This document shows, one piece after another, positions 25,315-38,403 of a stretch of DNA of 61,086 nt. The notes below the pieces were generated by a model, which saw only the letters and a program-made list of their open reading frames with translations, was not told the origin of the DNA and made no database searches. Position numbers and translations under genes: made by a program. Source of the stretch: Buttiauxella noackiae ATCC 51607 (GTDB taxonomy: Bacteria > Pseudomonadota > Gammaproteobacteria > Enterobacterales > Enterobacteriaceae). The stretch covers positions 1-61,086 of the forward strand of contig NZ_LXEO01000013.1 in the NCBI RefSeq assembly GCF_001654865.1, in the 5' to 3' direction. The number at the start of each line of letters is the position of its first letter. The stretch's first letter is position 1.

Positions 25315-27021
25315 TTACTCAGCCAAAGCCGCATGAATATCCGGGAAGAAAGCAAGTCGACCTGGAATCGGCTGAACACCAGCTCGTGCCAGTGTTTTAA
25401 GAGGCTGAAACTCCAGATTCGTCACCCGCAATTCGCAACCATCCGGCAGTTTTTCTACAAAGCGTTGAAACGCATCGAGGCCGCCTGCATCAAGCACCGG
25501 TACGGCATCCCATTGGAGAATGATCAGCTGGTTATTTTCAACTCGTTGGGCGAGGTCATTGAATAATCCTTCGGCTGCGGCAAAAAACAGTGGGCCTGTT
25601 ACACGCAGCGCTAACACGCCCTCCGGTGTATGGATATTCACAGGGGCGAGTCGCGTCATACGCGCAACACGGCGCATGAATAGCAGTGATGCCAGTACAA
25701 TCCCAACACTAATGGCAATGACCATATCGAACAGCACCGTCAACGACATACAGATAAGCATTACCACGATGTCATCTTTTGGTGCCCGTCTAAGCAGGCT
25801 CAGCACCTTATGCGCTTCACTCATATTCCATGCAACCATCAGCAGAAGAGCTGCCATGGCGGAGAGTGGTAGCCATGATAGTAATGGGGCAAGCACCAGC
25901 AATGCCATAATCACCAACAGCGCGTGAATAACCGCGGCAACAGGTGATGTTGCACCTGCGCGCACGTTTGCCGCCGAACGCGCAATCGCCGCCGTTGCCG
26001 TAATACCGCCGAAGAATGGCGCAATAATATTGCCCAGCCCCTGGCCAATCAGTTCACTGTTGGCGTTATGTTTAGTGCCGGTCATGCCATCTAACACTAC
26101 GGCACACAACAGCGATTCAATCGCGCCGAGCATCGCCATGGAAAATGCAGCAGGGAGAAGGGTACTAAGTGAATCCCAACTGAGCGTAAAGTTCGAGTCA
26201 GGGATGTTCCAGGGCAGCATCAATTGCGGCAGTAATTGCGGTATGCCGTTGCCTTGTGTGCCATCAGCCAGGACATAGTGGAAACGAGAGCCGATGGTTG
26301 CCACATCGAAACCTGCGGCATGGACAACAGCCATTACCGCACAGCCTGCCAAAAGTGCGGGTAAATGGCCCGGCAAACGGATACCCAGACGCGGCCAAAG
26401 AATCAATACTGCGAGCGTTACCACACCTATCGCTGCATCACCGAGATTAAGAGTGGGCATCGCCATGGCTAACTCCGCCACTTTATTGAGGTAATGTTCC
26501 GGCACGTGTTCCAGCGTCAGACCAAAGAAATCCTTTACCTGCATAGTGGCGATGGTGATCCCAATTCCGGAAGTAAAACCGAGCGTCACAGAAAGTGGGA
26601 TGTATTCAATAAGACGGCCAAATCTCGCCAGCCCAAATAAAATCAGAAACACGCCAGACATCAGCGTGGCAATCAGCAAACCGGCAAGGCCAAACTGCTG
26701 AGCGACCGGATAGAGGATAACAACGAAAGCCGCTGTCGGCCCCGAAACGCTGAATCGTGAGCCACCGCTTAACGCGATAACAATTCCGGCAATAGCCGAG
26801 GTATATAGACCATACTGTGGGGCAACACCGCTGCCGATAGCCAGAGCCATCGCGAGTGGGATGGCAATAATCCCAACGGTAATGCCGGCAATAATATCGC
26901 GACTAAAACGGGAGACTGTGTATTTCTCGCGCCAACAAGCGTCTACCAGAGCGCGGAAAGGTAATACAGAAGAAGATACGTTTTTCACTTTGATTCCATC
27001 CGTGAGCGCATCATCTGTCAT
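25315..27021 (-). CDS. dauA: C4-dicarboxylic acid transporter DauA (SulP family)
   Basis: 568 residues. A SulP/SLC26 membrane domain of about 12-14 segments (residues about 30-430; [20 protein letters not shown] and [12 protein letters not shown] are family signatures) is followed by a C-terminal STAS domain (about 450-560; [21 protein letters not shown]). It is collinear with E. coli DauA (YchM), an aerobic succinate transporter that works at acid pH and binds acyl carrier protein through STAS. The N-terminus is about nine residues longer than E. coli; a later start is possible. Confidence 0.95.
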   Translation of the reverse strand: MTDDALTDGIKVKNVSSSVLPFRALVDACWREKYTVSRFSRDIIAGITVGIIAIPLAMALAIGSGVAPQYGLYTSAIAGIVIALSGGSRFSVSGPTAAFVVILYPVAQQFGLAGLLIATLMSGVFLILFGLARFGRLIEYIPLSVTLGFTSGIGITIATMQVKDFFGLTLEHVPEHYLNKVAELAMAMPTLNLGDAAIGVVTLAVLILWPRLGIRLPGHLPALLAGCAVMAVVHAAGFDVATIGSRFHYVLADGTQGNGIPQLLPQLMLPWNIPDSNFTLSWDSLSTLLPAAFSMAMLGAIESLLCAVVLDGMTGTKHNANSELIGQGLGNIIAPFFGGITATAAIARSAANVRAGATSPVAAVIHALLVIMALLVLAPLLSWLPLSAMAALLLMVAWNMSEAHKVLSLLRRAPKDDIVVMLICMSLTVLFDMVIAISVGIVLASLLFMRRVARMTRLAPVNIHTPEGVLALRVTGPLFFAAAEGLFNDLAQRVENNQLIILQWDAVPVLDAGGLDAFQRFVEKLPDGCELRVTNLEFQPLKTLARAGVQPIPGRLAFFPDIHAALAE

Positions 27022-27081
27022 TTCTGGGGGGGCATGGCAGGTGAAGGAGGCATTTTCTAAACAAATAGGTGCTGTAAAAAG

Positions 27082-27107
27082 AAAAAACCCGCCGCAGCGG
27101 GTTTTTT
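27082..27107 (-). terminator. Intrinsic terminator of prs
   Basis: CCCGC / GCGGG arms with flanking A6 and T6 runs extending the stem, just beyond the prs stop. It reads as a terminator on both strands; dauA lies upstream on the same strand as prs, so it separates the two units. Confidence 0.85.
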
Positions 27108-27120
27108 AATGCGAGTTCGA

Positions 27121-28116
<996 letters not shown>

Positions 28117-28190
28117 TTATGCGGGCGGGGTAACGCCATCCAGGCGGTGTATAAAGAGCTTGATGCAACGTCTGAAACAAGGTGACGTTG

Positions 28191-29060
28191 TCACCAATAC
28201 TCAGCTTGCCCGGATATGGCCTGATGCAGCGGGGAGACATTAACGCCTCGCGCAACAAACCCATGCAGCCATTCCGGGGCTTGCTTAAGCACCTGGCGGG
28301 CAGCGTCCTCGGTGTCAAATTCAGAAAACACACAAGCGCCGGTGCCGGTCAGGCGCGACGGCGCGTATTCTAACAGCCAGGAAAGCAGCTCATCAACCTT
28401 ACGAAAACGTTTTCTTGCGATAACCTCACAATCATTACCAAATTCACAATTTAATAACGTGTCAATTGATCTGATCGGGGTGTTTCGTGGTAGCTCCGGA
28501 TCTTTAAAAATGACCGGTGTGGGAATACTGACTCCGGGATGTGCAACAAGGTACCATTTTTCCGCTGGTGAAACCGGCGTAAGCTTCTCACCAACACCCT
28601 CTGCGAAAGCGGCAAAGCCACGGACAAATACCGGCACGTCAGCACCGAGAGTCACCCCCAGGGCAGCCAGCTGATCTTCAGTCAGGCCGGTGTTCCAGAT
28701 ATGGTTAAGCGCTACCAGAACTGTTGCCGCATTTGAAGAACCACCACCCAAACCGCCACCCATTGGTAGCTGTTTTTCAACGCTGATATCGGCTCCAGCA
28801 CCTTGCGGCAATGAACCCATCAGCAATGCTCTGTCTTGCAATAATCGGGCGGCCCGGACAATCAAATTTTCTTCATCTGGCACACCTTCAATCGGTGTCG
28901 CAAGACGAATTTGACCATCGTTTCTCGGCTCGATGGTGATTGTGTCGCCATAATCGAGGAACTGAAATAAAGTTTGTAAATTATGATAGCCGTCCTCACG
29001 ACGACCCGTGATATACAAAAAAAGATTCAGTTTTGCCGGTGATGGCCAACGCTTTCTCAT
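28191..29060 (-). CDS. ispE: 4-diphosphocytidyl-2-C-methyl-D-erythritol kinase
   Basis: 289 residues. A GHMP kinase: substrate-binding [22 protein letters not shown] (the part from 5 to about 26), the ATP loop [16 protein letters not shown] (about 98-113) and the C-terminal [13 protein letters not shown] (about 242-254). It phosphorylates CDP-methylerythritol in the non-mevalonate isoprenoid pathway. Its start shares one base with the lolB stop (TAATG), so the two are translationally coupled. Six residues longer than E. coli IspE. Confidence 0.96.
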   Translation of the reverse strand: MRKRWPSPAKLNLFLYITGRREDGYHNLQTLFQFLDYGDTITIEPRNDGQIRLATPIEGVPDEENLIVRAARLLQDRALLMGSLPQGAGADISVEKQLPMGGGLGGGSSNAATVLVALNHIWNTGLTEDQLAALGVTLGADVPVFVRGFAAFAEGVGEKLTPVSPAEKWYLVAHPGVSIPTPVIFKDPELPRNTPIRSIDTLLNCEFGNDCEVIARKRFRKVDELLSWLLEYAPSRLTGTGACVFSEFDTEDAARQVLKQAPEWLHGFVARGVNVSPLHQAISGQAEYW

Positions 29061-29683
29061 TATTTAACCGTCCAGCTGTCCATTTTGAGTTTGATGCGTT
29101 GATCCCCTTCGCGCAGTTCCATATTTGACGGCAGGGCAGGTTTCACTGAGTCGTCATAATCACTGTAAACCACTTTCCAGGTTTTACCGTCTTGCGTGTA
29201 GTTGATTTCGCTCAGACGATACTCCGAGTCGATTTTATAGTCGGTCGCCTCGCCTGGCAGGCCGAGGATCCATTGGCGCAGGCTGTTTAGCGGGATTGGC
29301 ATACCGGTCAATTTACCAATCATCTCTTCGGCGTTATCAGCAACGTATTTTTTACCATTACGGTCAGTCAGTTGCACCACGCCAGGTTGCGCATTCAATT
29401 CAAGCTCAGTACTGCCCAGTGGGTTAGTCAGCAGCAAGCGATAGCGTTCTGGCGTAGTTTGTTGCCAGTTAAAACGCGCATATACTTTTTGCCTATCGGA
29501 AAGATAAGCAAAAGCACCACGCGTCTGATATTGGGTGATTTTTTGTACTTGTTGCTGGTGTTGTAACCATTGCGGAGAGTCAGGACTTTTTGCCGGACCG
29601 CTTGGTTGATGAACAGAACAAGCAGCCAAAACAAGGCTTGCCAGTGGCGCAAGGCGCAGCAGACGGGCTTTCGTCATAAACAT
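29060..29683 (-). CDS. lolB: Outer-membrane lipoprotein receptor LolB
   Basis: 207 residues. Signal peptide [21 protein letters not shown] with lipobox LAAC; the mature part is a LolB half-barrel ([19 protein letters not shown] about 57-75; [18 protein letters not shown], then [10 protein letters not shown] near 168). It receives lipoproteins from LolA and inserts them in the outer membrane. Two in-frame ATG codons (29683, 29677) are both possible starts. Divergent from hemA, overlapping ispE by one base. Confidence 0.95.
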   Translation of the reverse strand: MFMTKARLLRLAPLASLVLAACSVHQPSGPAKSPDSPQWLQHQQQVQKITQYQTRGAFAYLSDRQKVYARFNWQQTTPERYRLLLTNPLGSTELELNAQPGVVQLTDRNGKKYVADNAEEMIGKLTGMPIPLNSLRQWILGLPGEATDYKIDSEYRLSEINYTQDGKTWKVVYSDYDDSVKPALPSNMELREGDQRIKLKMDSWTVK

Positions 29684-29792
29684 AGTGGCAGCGGATCCTT
29701 CTCATTAATTTTAGTTGTTAACTGTTTATGCTAGCGGTGGCAAGCGAGGTCGTCTACGTTCAAGTTGTCTTAAATCATTAATTGCGGTGATA

Positions 29793-29807
29793 CCCCCCAA
29801 GGGGGGG
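29793..29807. repeat. C6-A2-G7 hairpin in the hemA leader
   Basis: Six C, two A, seven G: a tight perfect stem in the lolB-hemA divergent gap, about 85 bases before the hemA start. No T run follows closely (a CCCTTTT stretch does), so it is not a clear terminator. Confidence 0.5.
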
Positions 29808-29888
29808 CTCCCTTTTATTGACTGCGCGCATCCTGTATGATGCGCCGAGTTAATCCTTATCAACATCGGTATTACTCACAGCCGCTCA

Positions 29889-31145
29889 ATGACCCTTTTA
29901 GCTCTTGGCATCAACCACAAAACAGCTCCAGTGTCGTTGCGAGAACGTGTTACGTTTTCGCCGGATACACTCGACCAGGCGTTGAACAGCCTGCTTAACC
30001 AGCCAATGGTACAGGGTGGGGTGGTGCTGTCGACGTGTAACCGTACCGAGCTATATCTGAGTGTTGAAGAACAGGAAAACCTCCACGAACAACTGGTGCG
30101 TTGGCTTTGTAACTACCACAACCTTGACGAAGAGGAAGTGCGTAAAAGCCTTTACTGGCATCACGATAATGAAGCGGTAACGCATTTAATGCGCGTTGCC
30201 AGCGGTCTTGACTCCCTGGTGCTCGGCGAGCCGCAAATCTTAGGGCAGGTCAAAAAAGCCTTCGCAGACTCCCAGAAAGGACATTCGCTTTCCAACGAAC
30301 TGGAGCGCATGTTCCAGAAATCCTTCTCGGTTGCCAAGCGCGTACGAACCGAAACTGAGATCGGTGCGAGTGCTGTGTCCGTAGCCTTCGCGGCCTGTAC
30401 CCTGGCACGCCAAATCTTTGAATCCTTATCGACCGTTACTGTTCTACTGGTCGGTGCGGGTGAAACAATTGAACTGGCCGCACGGCACTTGCGCGAACAC
30501 AATGTCCAGAAGATGATCATCGCAAACCGCACGCGTGAGCGCGCTCAGGTGCTGGCAGACGAAGTTGGTGCAGAGGTTATTAGTCTGAGTGACATCGATT
30601 CCCGGTTACAGGAGGCTGATATTATTATCAGCTCCACCGCCAGCCCGTTGCCTATTATTGGCAAAGGGATGGTAGAACGAGCCTTGAAAGCTCGCCGTAA
30701 CCAGCCGCTTTTATTAGTTGATATTGCCGTACCACGCGACGTAGAGCCTGAAGTCGGCAAACTCCCGAACGCCTATCTCTACAGCGTTGATGACTTGCAA
30801 GCGATCATCCAAAGCAATCTTGCACAGCGCAAAGCTGCCGCAGTTGAAGCTGAAACTATCGTTGAGCAGGAATGCAGTGAATTTATGGCCTGGTTGCGCG
30901 CTCAAAGCGCCACAGAGACCATCCGCGAATATCGCAGTCAGGCTGAACAAGTTCGTGATGACCTGGCTGCCAGGGCTATCGCTGCTCTTCAACAGGGTGC
31001 CGATGCCGAAACCGTTCTCCAGGATCTGGCGTGGAAATTAACTAATCGCCTGATCCATGCACCAACCAAATCGCTTACGCAGGCTGCCCGTGACGGGGAT
31101 GAAGAACGCCTGCAGATTCTGCGCAACAGCCTCGGGCTGGATTAG
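29889..31145 (+). CDS. hemA: Glutamyl-tRNA reductase
   Basis: 418 residues, the E. coli length. The catalytic cysteine is C50 in [29 protein letters not shown] (about 105-122) and the NADPH loop [16 protein letters not shown] (about 184-199) follow. It makes glutamate-1-semialdehyde, the first committed step of heme synthesis. The N-terminus [14 protein letters not shown] is the segment that marks the E. coli enzyme for heme-regulated proteolysis. Followed by prfA after 35 bases, one operon with prmC. Confidence 0.97.
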   Translation: MTLLALGINHKTAPVSLRERVTFSPDTLDQALNSLLNQPMVQGGVVLSTCNRTELYLSVEEQENLHEQLVRWLCNYHNLDEEEVRKSLYWHHDNEAVTHLMRVASGLDSLVLGEPQILGQVKKAFADSQKGHSLSNELERMFQKSFSVAKRVRTETEIGASAVSVAFAACTLARQIFESLSTVTVLLVGAGETIELAARHLREHNVQKMIIANRTRERAQVLADEVGAEVISLSDIDSRLQEADIIISSTASPLPIIGKGMVERALKARRNQPLLLVDIAVPRDVEPEVGKLPNAYLYSVDDLQAIIQSNLAQRKAAAVEAETIVEQECSEFMAWLRAQSATETIREYRSQAEQVRDDLAARAIAALQQGADAETVLQDLAWKLTNRLIHAPTKSLTQAARDGDEERLQILRNSLGLD

Positions 31146-31180
31146 CAAATAAACTCTTATTACAAGGTGAAACACCGCCC

Positions 31181-32263
31181 ATGAAGTCTTCTATCGTTGC
31201 CAAACTAGAAGCCCTGCAAGAGCGCCATGAAGAAGTTCAGGCGCTTCTTGGAGATGCATCCACCATAGCCGACCAGGACCGTTTTCGCGCTTTGTCCCGC
31301 GAATACGCCCAGTTAAGCGACGTTTCCCGTTGCTTCCTGCAATGGCGCCAGATTCAGGAAGATATTGAAACCGCACAAAGCATGCTCGACGACCCAGAAA
31401 TGCGCGAAATGGCGCAAGAAGAGTTAAATCAGGCCAAAAGCGACAGCGAAGAATTAGAACAACAACTGCAAGTGTTGTTGTTGCCAAAAGACCCGGATGA
31501 CGAGCGTAACGCATTTGTTGAAGTGCGCGCAGGTACGGGTGGTGATGAAGCGGCAATCTTTGCTGGTGACTTGTTCCGCATGTACAGCCGTTACGCGGAG
31601 TCGCGTCGCTGGAAAGTCGAAATTCTTAGTGCCAACGAAGGTGAGCACGGCGGCTTCAAAGAAGTGATCGCCAAAATCAGCGGTGACGGTGTGTATGGTC
31701 GCCTGAAATTTGAGTCCGGTGGCCATCGCGTACAACGTGTTCCTGCGACAGAATCCCAGGGGCGTATTCATACTTCAGCGTGTACCGTTGCAGTAATGCC
31801 AGAGATTCCTGAAGCGGAACTACCAGATATCAACCCTGGTGATTTACGTATCGACACCTTCCGCTCCTCGGGTGCGGGCGGCCAGCACGTTAACACCACC
31901 GATTCTGCAATCCGTATCACCCACTTGCCAACAGGCATCGTGGTGGAATGTCAGGACGAACGTTCACAGCATAAAAACAAAGCCAAAGCGCTTTCTGTGT
32001 TGGGTTCACGTATCCGTGCGGCTGAAATGGCTAAACGTCAGCAGGAAGAGGCGTCAACGCGTCGTAACCTGCTTGGCAGTGGCGATCGTTCAGACCGTAA
32101 CCGCACTTATAACTTCCCGCAAGGCCGCGTAACCGACCACCGTATCAACGTGACGTTATATCGTCTTGACGAAGTGATGGAAGGCAAGCTCGACGGACTT
32201 ATTGAACCTATCGTGCAGGAGTTCCAGGCAGACCAACTAGCGGCGCTGTCTGAGCAGGACTAA
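31181..32263 (+). CDS. prfA: Peptide chain release factor 1
   Basis: 360 residues. The codon-recognition tripeptide appears as PAT ([10 protein letters not shown], about 185-194), diagnostic of RF1 for UAA/UAG. The GGQ loop is in [11 protein letters not shown] (about 227-237). The stop overlaps the prmC start (TAATG), coupling the factor to the enzyme that methylates its GGQ glutamine. Confidence 0.98.
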   Translation: MKSSIVAKLEALQERHEEVQALLGDASTIADQDRFRALSREYAQLSDVSRCFLQWRQIQEDIETAQSMLDDPEMREMAQEELNQAKSDSEELEQQLQVLLLPKDPDDERNAFVEVRAGTGGDEAAIFAGDLFRMYSRYAESRRWKVEILSANEGEHGGFKEVIAKISGDGVYGRLKFESGGHRVQRVPATESQGRIHTSACTVAVMPEIPEAELPDINPGDLRIDTFRSSGAGGQHVNTTDSAIRITHLPTGIVVECQDERSQHKNKAKALSVLGSRIRAAEMAKRQQEEASTRRNLLGSGDRSDRNRTYNFPQGRVTDHRINVTLYRLDEVMEGKLDGLIEPIVQEFQADQLAALSEQD

Positions 32264-33093
32264 TGGATTTTCAACACTGGTTAAAACAGGCAATTGCCCA
32301 GCTTGAGGATAGTGAAAGCCCGCGTCGTGACGCGGAAATCCTGCTGGGTTTTGTCTGCGGGAAAGCGCGAACCTTCATTCTGGCATTCGGTGAAACCGAA
32401 TTGACTGTAGAGCAACAGCAACAGCTGGATGTTTTGCTGGCGCGCCGTGTGAAGGGGGAGCCCATCGCGCATCTGGTGGGTGAGCGTGAATTTTGGTCGC
32501 TGCCGCTGCGTGTCTCTCCTGTGACGCTCATCCCACGCCCGGATACGGAATGCCTTGTCGAACAAGCCCTCGCCAGAATGCCCACAGCCTCATGTTCCGT
32601 GCTGGATTTAGGCACGGGTACAGGAGCAATTGCTCTGGCGATTGCCAGCGAGCGCCCGGATTGTGATGTGACAGCTCTTGATCTGGTCCCTGAGGCAGTA
32701 GAACTTGCGCGCGATAATGCGAGCCGCCTCGGAATAACCAATGTTAAGGTCTTGCAAAGCAATTGGTTTAGTGCGCTCAATATCCAACGTTTCTCAGTGA
32801 TAGTCAGCAACCCGCCTTATATTGACGAGGAAGATCCGCATCTTTCACAGGGTGATGTTCGTTTTGAACCGCGTAGCGCTCTGGTGGCAGATAATCACGG
32901 CTTAGCAGATTTACGCGTTCTTGTGGAGTCAGCTCGCAATTTCCTTGAGCCTGGTGGTTGGTTATTGCTCGAACACGGTTGGCTTCAGGCCGCTCAAGTC
33001 CGCGAATTATTTACAGAAGCAGGATATACCGAGATACAAAGCTGTCAGGATTACGGTGGTAATGACCGTCTGACAGTAGGACGCTATTTCTAA
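32263..33093 (+). CDS. prmC: Release factor glutamine methyltransferase
   Basis: 276 residues. SAM-binding motif LDLGTGTGAIALA (about 115-127) and the amide-methylating NPPYIDEEDPHL (about 183-194). An N-terminal helical domain recognises release factors. It N5-methylates the GGQ glutamine of RF1 and RF2. Overlaps prfA by one base; sirB2 follows after 17 bases. Confidence 0.97.
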   Translation: MDFQHWLKQAIAQLEDSESPRRDAEILLGFVCGKARTFILAFGETELTVEQQQQLDVLLARRVKGEPIAHLVGEREFWSLPLRVSPVTLIPRPDTECLVEQALARMPTASCSVLDLGTGTGAIALAIASERPDCDVTALDLVPEAVELARDNASRLGITNVKVLQSNWFSALNIQRFSVIVSNPPYIDEEDPHLSQGDVRFEPRSALVADNHGLADLRVLVESARNFLEPGGWLLLEHGWLQAAQVRELFTEAGYTEIQSCQDYGGNDRLTVGRYF

Positions 33094-33110
33094 ATAAGGA
33101 ACTGAGCCAA

Positions 33111-33500
33111 ATGGCAACTTACTTCGCGCTCAAGCATTTGCATATTCTGACGGTCTTCATTTCCGTGACCCTGTTCGTTTTACGCTACTGGTGGCAATAC
33201 CGTGAATCAGCCATGTCAAACAAGCGCTGGGTGCGCATTGTTCCGCATGTGAATGACACCGTGTTGCTGGTCAGCGGCATCGCTCTTGTGATGATTACGC
33301 ATTTCTATCCCTTCACGCCACAAGGTGCATGGCTGACTGAGAAGCTATTTGGCGTTATTATCTATATCGTTTTAGGGTTTATCGTGCTGGGTAAGCGCCC
33401 ACGCAGCCAACAGATTCGGTGGTTTGCCTTTCTGCTGGCCCTGGTGGTGCTTTACATCATCATTAAACTCGCCACCACAAAAATACCATTATTGGGGTAA
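33111..33500 (+). CDS. sirB2: SirB2-family membrane protein
   Basis: 129 residues with four predicted membrane helices and little else (ALKHLHILTVFISVTLFVLRY at the start; LFGVIIYIVLGFIVLG in the middle). It matches the SirB2 (YchQ) family. The molecular role is not established; the name comes from Salmonella invasion genetics. It lies between prmC and sirB1 as in E. coli, three bases before sirB1. Confidence 0.93.
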   Translation: MATYFALKHLHILTVFISVTLFVLRYWWQYRESAMSNKRWVRIVPHVNDTVLLVSGIALVMITHFYPFTPQGAWLTEKLFGVIIYIVLGFIVLGKRPRSQQIRWFAFLLALVVLYIIIKLATTKIPLLG

Positions 33501-33503
33501 GTC

Positions 33504-35208
<1,705 letters not shown>

Positions 35209-35250
35209 GTACGAATTAATGGCGGATGGCGTTGCCATTAGCCACCAAAC

Positions 35251-35285
35251 AAAAAGCCCTTCTCTCACGAGAAGGGCTTTTTTTT
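35251..35285 (+). terminator. Intrinsic terminator after kdsA
   Basis: Perfect stem of about 13 bp (AAAAGCCCTTCTC / GAGAAGGGCTTTT) with a 4-base loop, then a T run. It closes the hemA-kdsA run; convergent with chaA and possibly bidirectional. Confidence 0.93.
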
Positions 35286-35298
35286 ATGATATGACCCG

Positions 35299-36402
35299 TC
35301 AGGCAAATATCGTCATCAGATAAGCGGCAAACAGTGCCAGATGCGCGGTGCCGTTGAGCACATTGGTGCGCCCTGTCGAGAACGAAATCTGGCACAACAC
35401 CAATGACGTCAACATCACGACCAGCTCCGGCATTCCTAAACCAAAGGTCAGGTCGTTGCCCGTTAGCATAGCAATCAGTGTCACAGTTGGAACCGTCAGC
35501 GAGATCGTCGCCAGTACAGAGCCGAAGAACAGGTTCATTGCGCGCTGAACCTGATTATTTAGCACCGCTTTTAGCGCCCCTAAACCTTCAGGGGAGAGAA
35601 TTAACAACGCTATCAGGAAGCCGGTAAATTGCGCAGGCGCATTGAGCGTCGAGAGCAATGACTCCAGTGGTACTGCGTTCATTTTCGTGACGGCAATAAC
35701 TGCTATCAGATGTACGATCAGCCAAATGGCATGCCAGACGCTACTGTGCGCCGATGGTTTACCATGATGCGGGTCGTCGTCGTCAGCCTCGTCTTCATGT
35801 TCGTAAACAAACAGGCTTTGGTGCGTTTTGGTCTGAATCAATAAGAACACGCCATACATTGCAGCAGAAATGGCCGCAGCCATTAATGCCTGCCCGGTAC
35901 TAAAGTTACCTTCTGGCAATGCAGTCGGAAGCACCAGCACAATGACTGCGAGTGGGAACAAAGCAATTAAGTACTGTTTGATTCCAAACAGATTCATATA
36001 TTGCGTCGCGAATTTGCGTCCACCTAACAGCAACGAGAAGCCGACCAGACCGCCGGTCACAATCATGATGATGGAGTACAACGTGTCACGCATCAGTGTC
36101 GGTGCTGCGTCACCGGTTGCCATTAATGCGGAAATTAAACTTACTTCAAGAATAACAACGGAAAGGCTAAGAATGAGAGAACCGTAAGGTTCACCTAAAC
36201 GGTGCGCGAGTACGTCTGCGTGACGAACTACGCTAAATGCGCTACTTAAAATGCCCACCAGGGCCAGAATATTGATCCCAATAACCGCTGGAAAAGACTG
36301 GCTTCCTCCCCACATCACCAGTACGACCAGCGCTAATACCGGGAAAATGAGCGAACTCTCCTTATGACGGGTTTTCACCGCCTCATGTTGTGTTTTGGTC
36401 AA
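35299..36402 (-). CDS. chaA: Sodium(potassium)/calcium-proton antiporter ChaA
   Basis: 367 residues (E. coli 366) with about 11 membrane segments in two CaCA-type repeats: LGEPYGSLILSLSVVILEVS (about 71-90) and LSPEGLGALKAVLNNQVQRA (about 271-290). A cytoplasmic acidic loop, EHEDEADDDDPHHGK (about 203-217), separates them. It exports sodium, potassium or calcium at alkaline pH. The only start that gives the family length is a TTG at 36402, with GGTGGAG upstream. Confidence 0.95.
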   Translation of the reverse strand: MTKTQHEAVKTRHKESSLIFPVLALVVLVMWGGSQSFPAVIGINILALVGILSSAFSVVRHADVLAHRLGEPYGSLILSLSVVILEVSLISALMATGDAAPTLMRDTLYSIIMIVTGGLVGFSLLLGGRKFATQYMNLFGIKQYLIALFPLAVIVLVLPTALPEGNFSTGQALMAAAISAAMYGVFLLIQTKTHQSLFVYEHEDEADDDDPHHGKPSAHSSVWHAIWLIVHLIAVIAVTKMNAVPLESLLSTLNAPAQFTGFLIALLILSPEGLGALKAVLNNQVQRAMNLFFGSVLATISLTVPTVTLIAMLTGNDLTFGLGMPELVVMLTSLVLCQISFSTGRTNVLNGTAHLALFAAYLMTIFA

Positions 36403-36682
36403 AATGCATCTCCACCTGTGCAGGCATTAAGCTATTTATTGATTATAGTCGGACATTATGTCCCCGTTAAAATAGCAAAGAATAGACGTTTTCTGAAAAA
36501 ATTTACTCAGTTTTACCGCTTAGGCGGTAATGGCTTTTATGATGAGTAAAAATAGGTGTTTACTCATATTAATCAATATAAAACATAATGATATGTTTTT
36601 AATAAACTCAATTATTGATTTTAACTGGCAGGATCGGACCTCATGTTTCACACTTTATATTTACCTGATTCAGGATAACGTA

Positions 36683-36913
36683 ATGCCTTACAAAAGCCGA
36701 AATGACCTCCCGGAAAGCGTACAAAATGTCCTTCCCGCTCATGCCCAGGATATCTACAAAGAGGCGTTTAACAGCGCGTGGGATGAGTACAAAGATAAAG
36801 AAGACCGGCGGGATGATGCCAGCCGTGAAGAAACCGCCCATAAAGTTGCGTGGGCTGCCGTGAAACACAGTTACCAAAAAGGTGATGATGATAAATGGCA
36901 TAAGAAAACTTAA
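36683..36913 (+). CDS. chaB: ChaB protein
   Basis: 76 residues from ATG 36683, the E. coli length; AGGA lies eight bases upstream and the longer upstream frame is not conserved. Small, highly charged: DLPESVQNVLPAHAQDIYKEAF, then RREETAHKVAW-type residues (about 46-57) and a lysine-rich end. Known as a putative regulator of ChaA; its mode of action is not known. Divergent from chaA. Confidence 0.93.
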   Translation: MPYKSRNDLPESVQNVLPAHAQDIYKEAFNSAWDEYKDKEDRRDDASREETAHKVAWAAVKHSYQKGDDDKWHKKT

Positions 36914-37135
36914 ACCTTACATAATGTATTGATACTCATCCACAAACATCTCCGCACACTTCAGTATGGCAAGTTAATATGACATTTTTATTGTTTTGTG
37001 ATCGTCATCAAACTTGCCAGCGTGTCGCTAATTGCTTATGTTCACAGATATACTGCTCTAATAGTAAGCAGTAACTAAAAAGCCCGGAAGGCGCATCTGA
37101 CGTAGTCACACGGAAGTTTGCAGTGGCGGAGGTGT

Positions 37136-37834
37136 ATGGTGTTAACGCGTGATTTCTTAATAAAAGCAGATTGTAAGACAGCTTTTGGTTCCATTGAGGA
37201 ATCGCTGTTGTGGACCCCTGAGCAGCGCTCGGCATCACTCGCCGCGACGCTCGCTTGCCGTCCAGATAGCAGTCCCGTATGGATTTTTGGCTATGGTTCT
37301 CTGATGTGGAACCCGGCATTCGAATATGAAGAGTCAGCGGCAGGTACACTTGTTGGCTGGCATCGGGCCTTTTGTCTGCGTTTAACTGCAGGGCGTGGAA
37401 CTGCTTGCCAGCCTGGCCGCATGCTCGCCCTGAAAGAGGGCGGGCGCACTACCGGGCTTGCTTACCGCTTGCCAGAAGCCATTCTTGAAGACGAACTGAC
37501 GCTGGTGTGGAAGCGTGAGATGATCACCGGATGTTATTTGCCTACCTGGTGCAAACTCGAGTTGGATGATAGTCGCGTGGTGAATGCGTTGGTGTTTATT
37601 ATGGACCCGCGTCATCCACTCTATGAAGCTGATACGCGTGCTGACATTATCGCGCCGCTGATTGCTGCCGCCAGTGGCCCATTGGGCACCAACGCCCAAT
37701 ATTTGTTCTCGCTGGAACAAGAGCTGATAAAGCGGGGTATGCACGATGATTGTCTTGATGAACTGGTGAGTAAAGTCAGAGACTGGTTACAACCTAAAGG
37801 TGAGGATGGGGAGTTTCAGCCCGGTTTTGCCTGA
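37136..37834 (+). CDS. chaC: Glutathione-specific gamma-glutamylcyclotransferase ChaC
   Basis: 232 residues from ATG 37136; a GTG at 37139 is better spaced from the GGAGG site (six bases) and may be the true start. VWIFGYGSLMWNPAFE (about 46-61) holds the GYGSL motif that binds the gamma-glutamyl group. RLTAGRGTACQPGRMLAL and REMITGCYLPTW follow as in E. coli ChaC. It degrades glutathione to 5-oxoproline and Cys-Gly in the cytosol. Closed by a strong terminator. Confidence 0.95.
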   Translation: MVLTRDFLIKADCKTAFGSIEESLLWTPEQRSASLAATLACRPDSSPVWIFGYGSLMWNPAFEYEESAAGTLVGWHRAFCLRLTAGRGTACQPGRMLALKEGGRTTGLAYRLPEAILEDELTLVWKREMITGCYLPTWCKLELDDSRVVNALVFIMDPRHPLYEADTRADIIAPLIAAASGPLGTNAQYLFSLEQELIKRGMHDDCLDELVSKVRDWLQPKGEDGEFQPGFA

Positions 37835-37845
37835 CCATTCCTGAA

Positions 37846-37897
37846 CCTCATCCCGTAAAAAAGTAGCCCTCATACAGAGGGCCGGGATGAGGTTTTT
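37846..37897 (+). terminator. Intrinsic terminator of chaC
   Basis: Outer perfect 10-bp arms CCTCATCCCG / CGGGATGAGG enclose a second small stem (GCCCT / AGGGC); T5 follows. Located 12 bases after the chaC stop. Confidence 0.85.
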
Positions 37898-38141
37898 ATG
37901 CTGCTACATAACTGATTGAGTGCTCAAGCGATTTACTGTGGCTATCAATCAACACTTTCCACGTCCCGCTGTACGGCACCGTCAAATAAGCAGACTGCTT
38001 ATCTTCCACGCTCAAAATATCGGCCTGCGGTTTACCCGCAGAAGTAGTGTCGCTCATCAAATGAATATGGCTTTTGTTTGAACAGTGAACCACCACGGTG
38101 TCACCGCCGAAAAGATGCAAACTGGCTTTCACTACTGACAT
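37896..38141 (-). CDS. DUF1883-like small protein
   Basis: 81 residues, all-beta in appearance: MSVVKASLHLFGGDTVVVHC, later AYLTVPYSGTWKVLIDSHSKS. This pattern (growth of a nucleic-acid- or ligand-like barrel with VVVxCS and VPxSGxWxVVID) matches DUF1883 domains as I remember them. Function unknown. It stands between chaC and ychN, where E. coli has no such gene. The stop lies at the end of the chaC terminator, which may act for both. Confidence 0.75.
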   Translation of the reverse strand: MSVVKASLHLFGGDTVVVHCSNKSHIHLMSDTTSAGKPQADILSVEDKQSAYLTVPYSGTWKVLIDSHSKSLEHSISYVAA

Positions 38142-38403
38142 TTTTATACTCCGCTATCACATCAAAGTTAGACATCCATGCGTCGGGTTATCCTTGCAAT
38201 CAGTGATGCTGCTCACAAATCACACTTTATGCATAACACCAGACCCGAGCTTCAGAAATGCTGACTTTGATCAAAAAATACCATAACGATTAAACAAAAA
38301 TGCAGATGCACCTGAAACCATTCAGCTGACGGTTTTTTATACGGTTAATTAGCGTCAGGTCATCATTAAATTTGGTTGCTGGCCTCAGTTATAAGCTCGT
38401 TTT

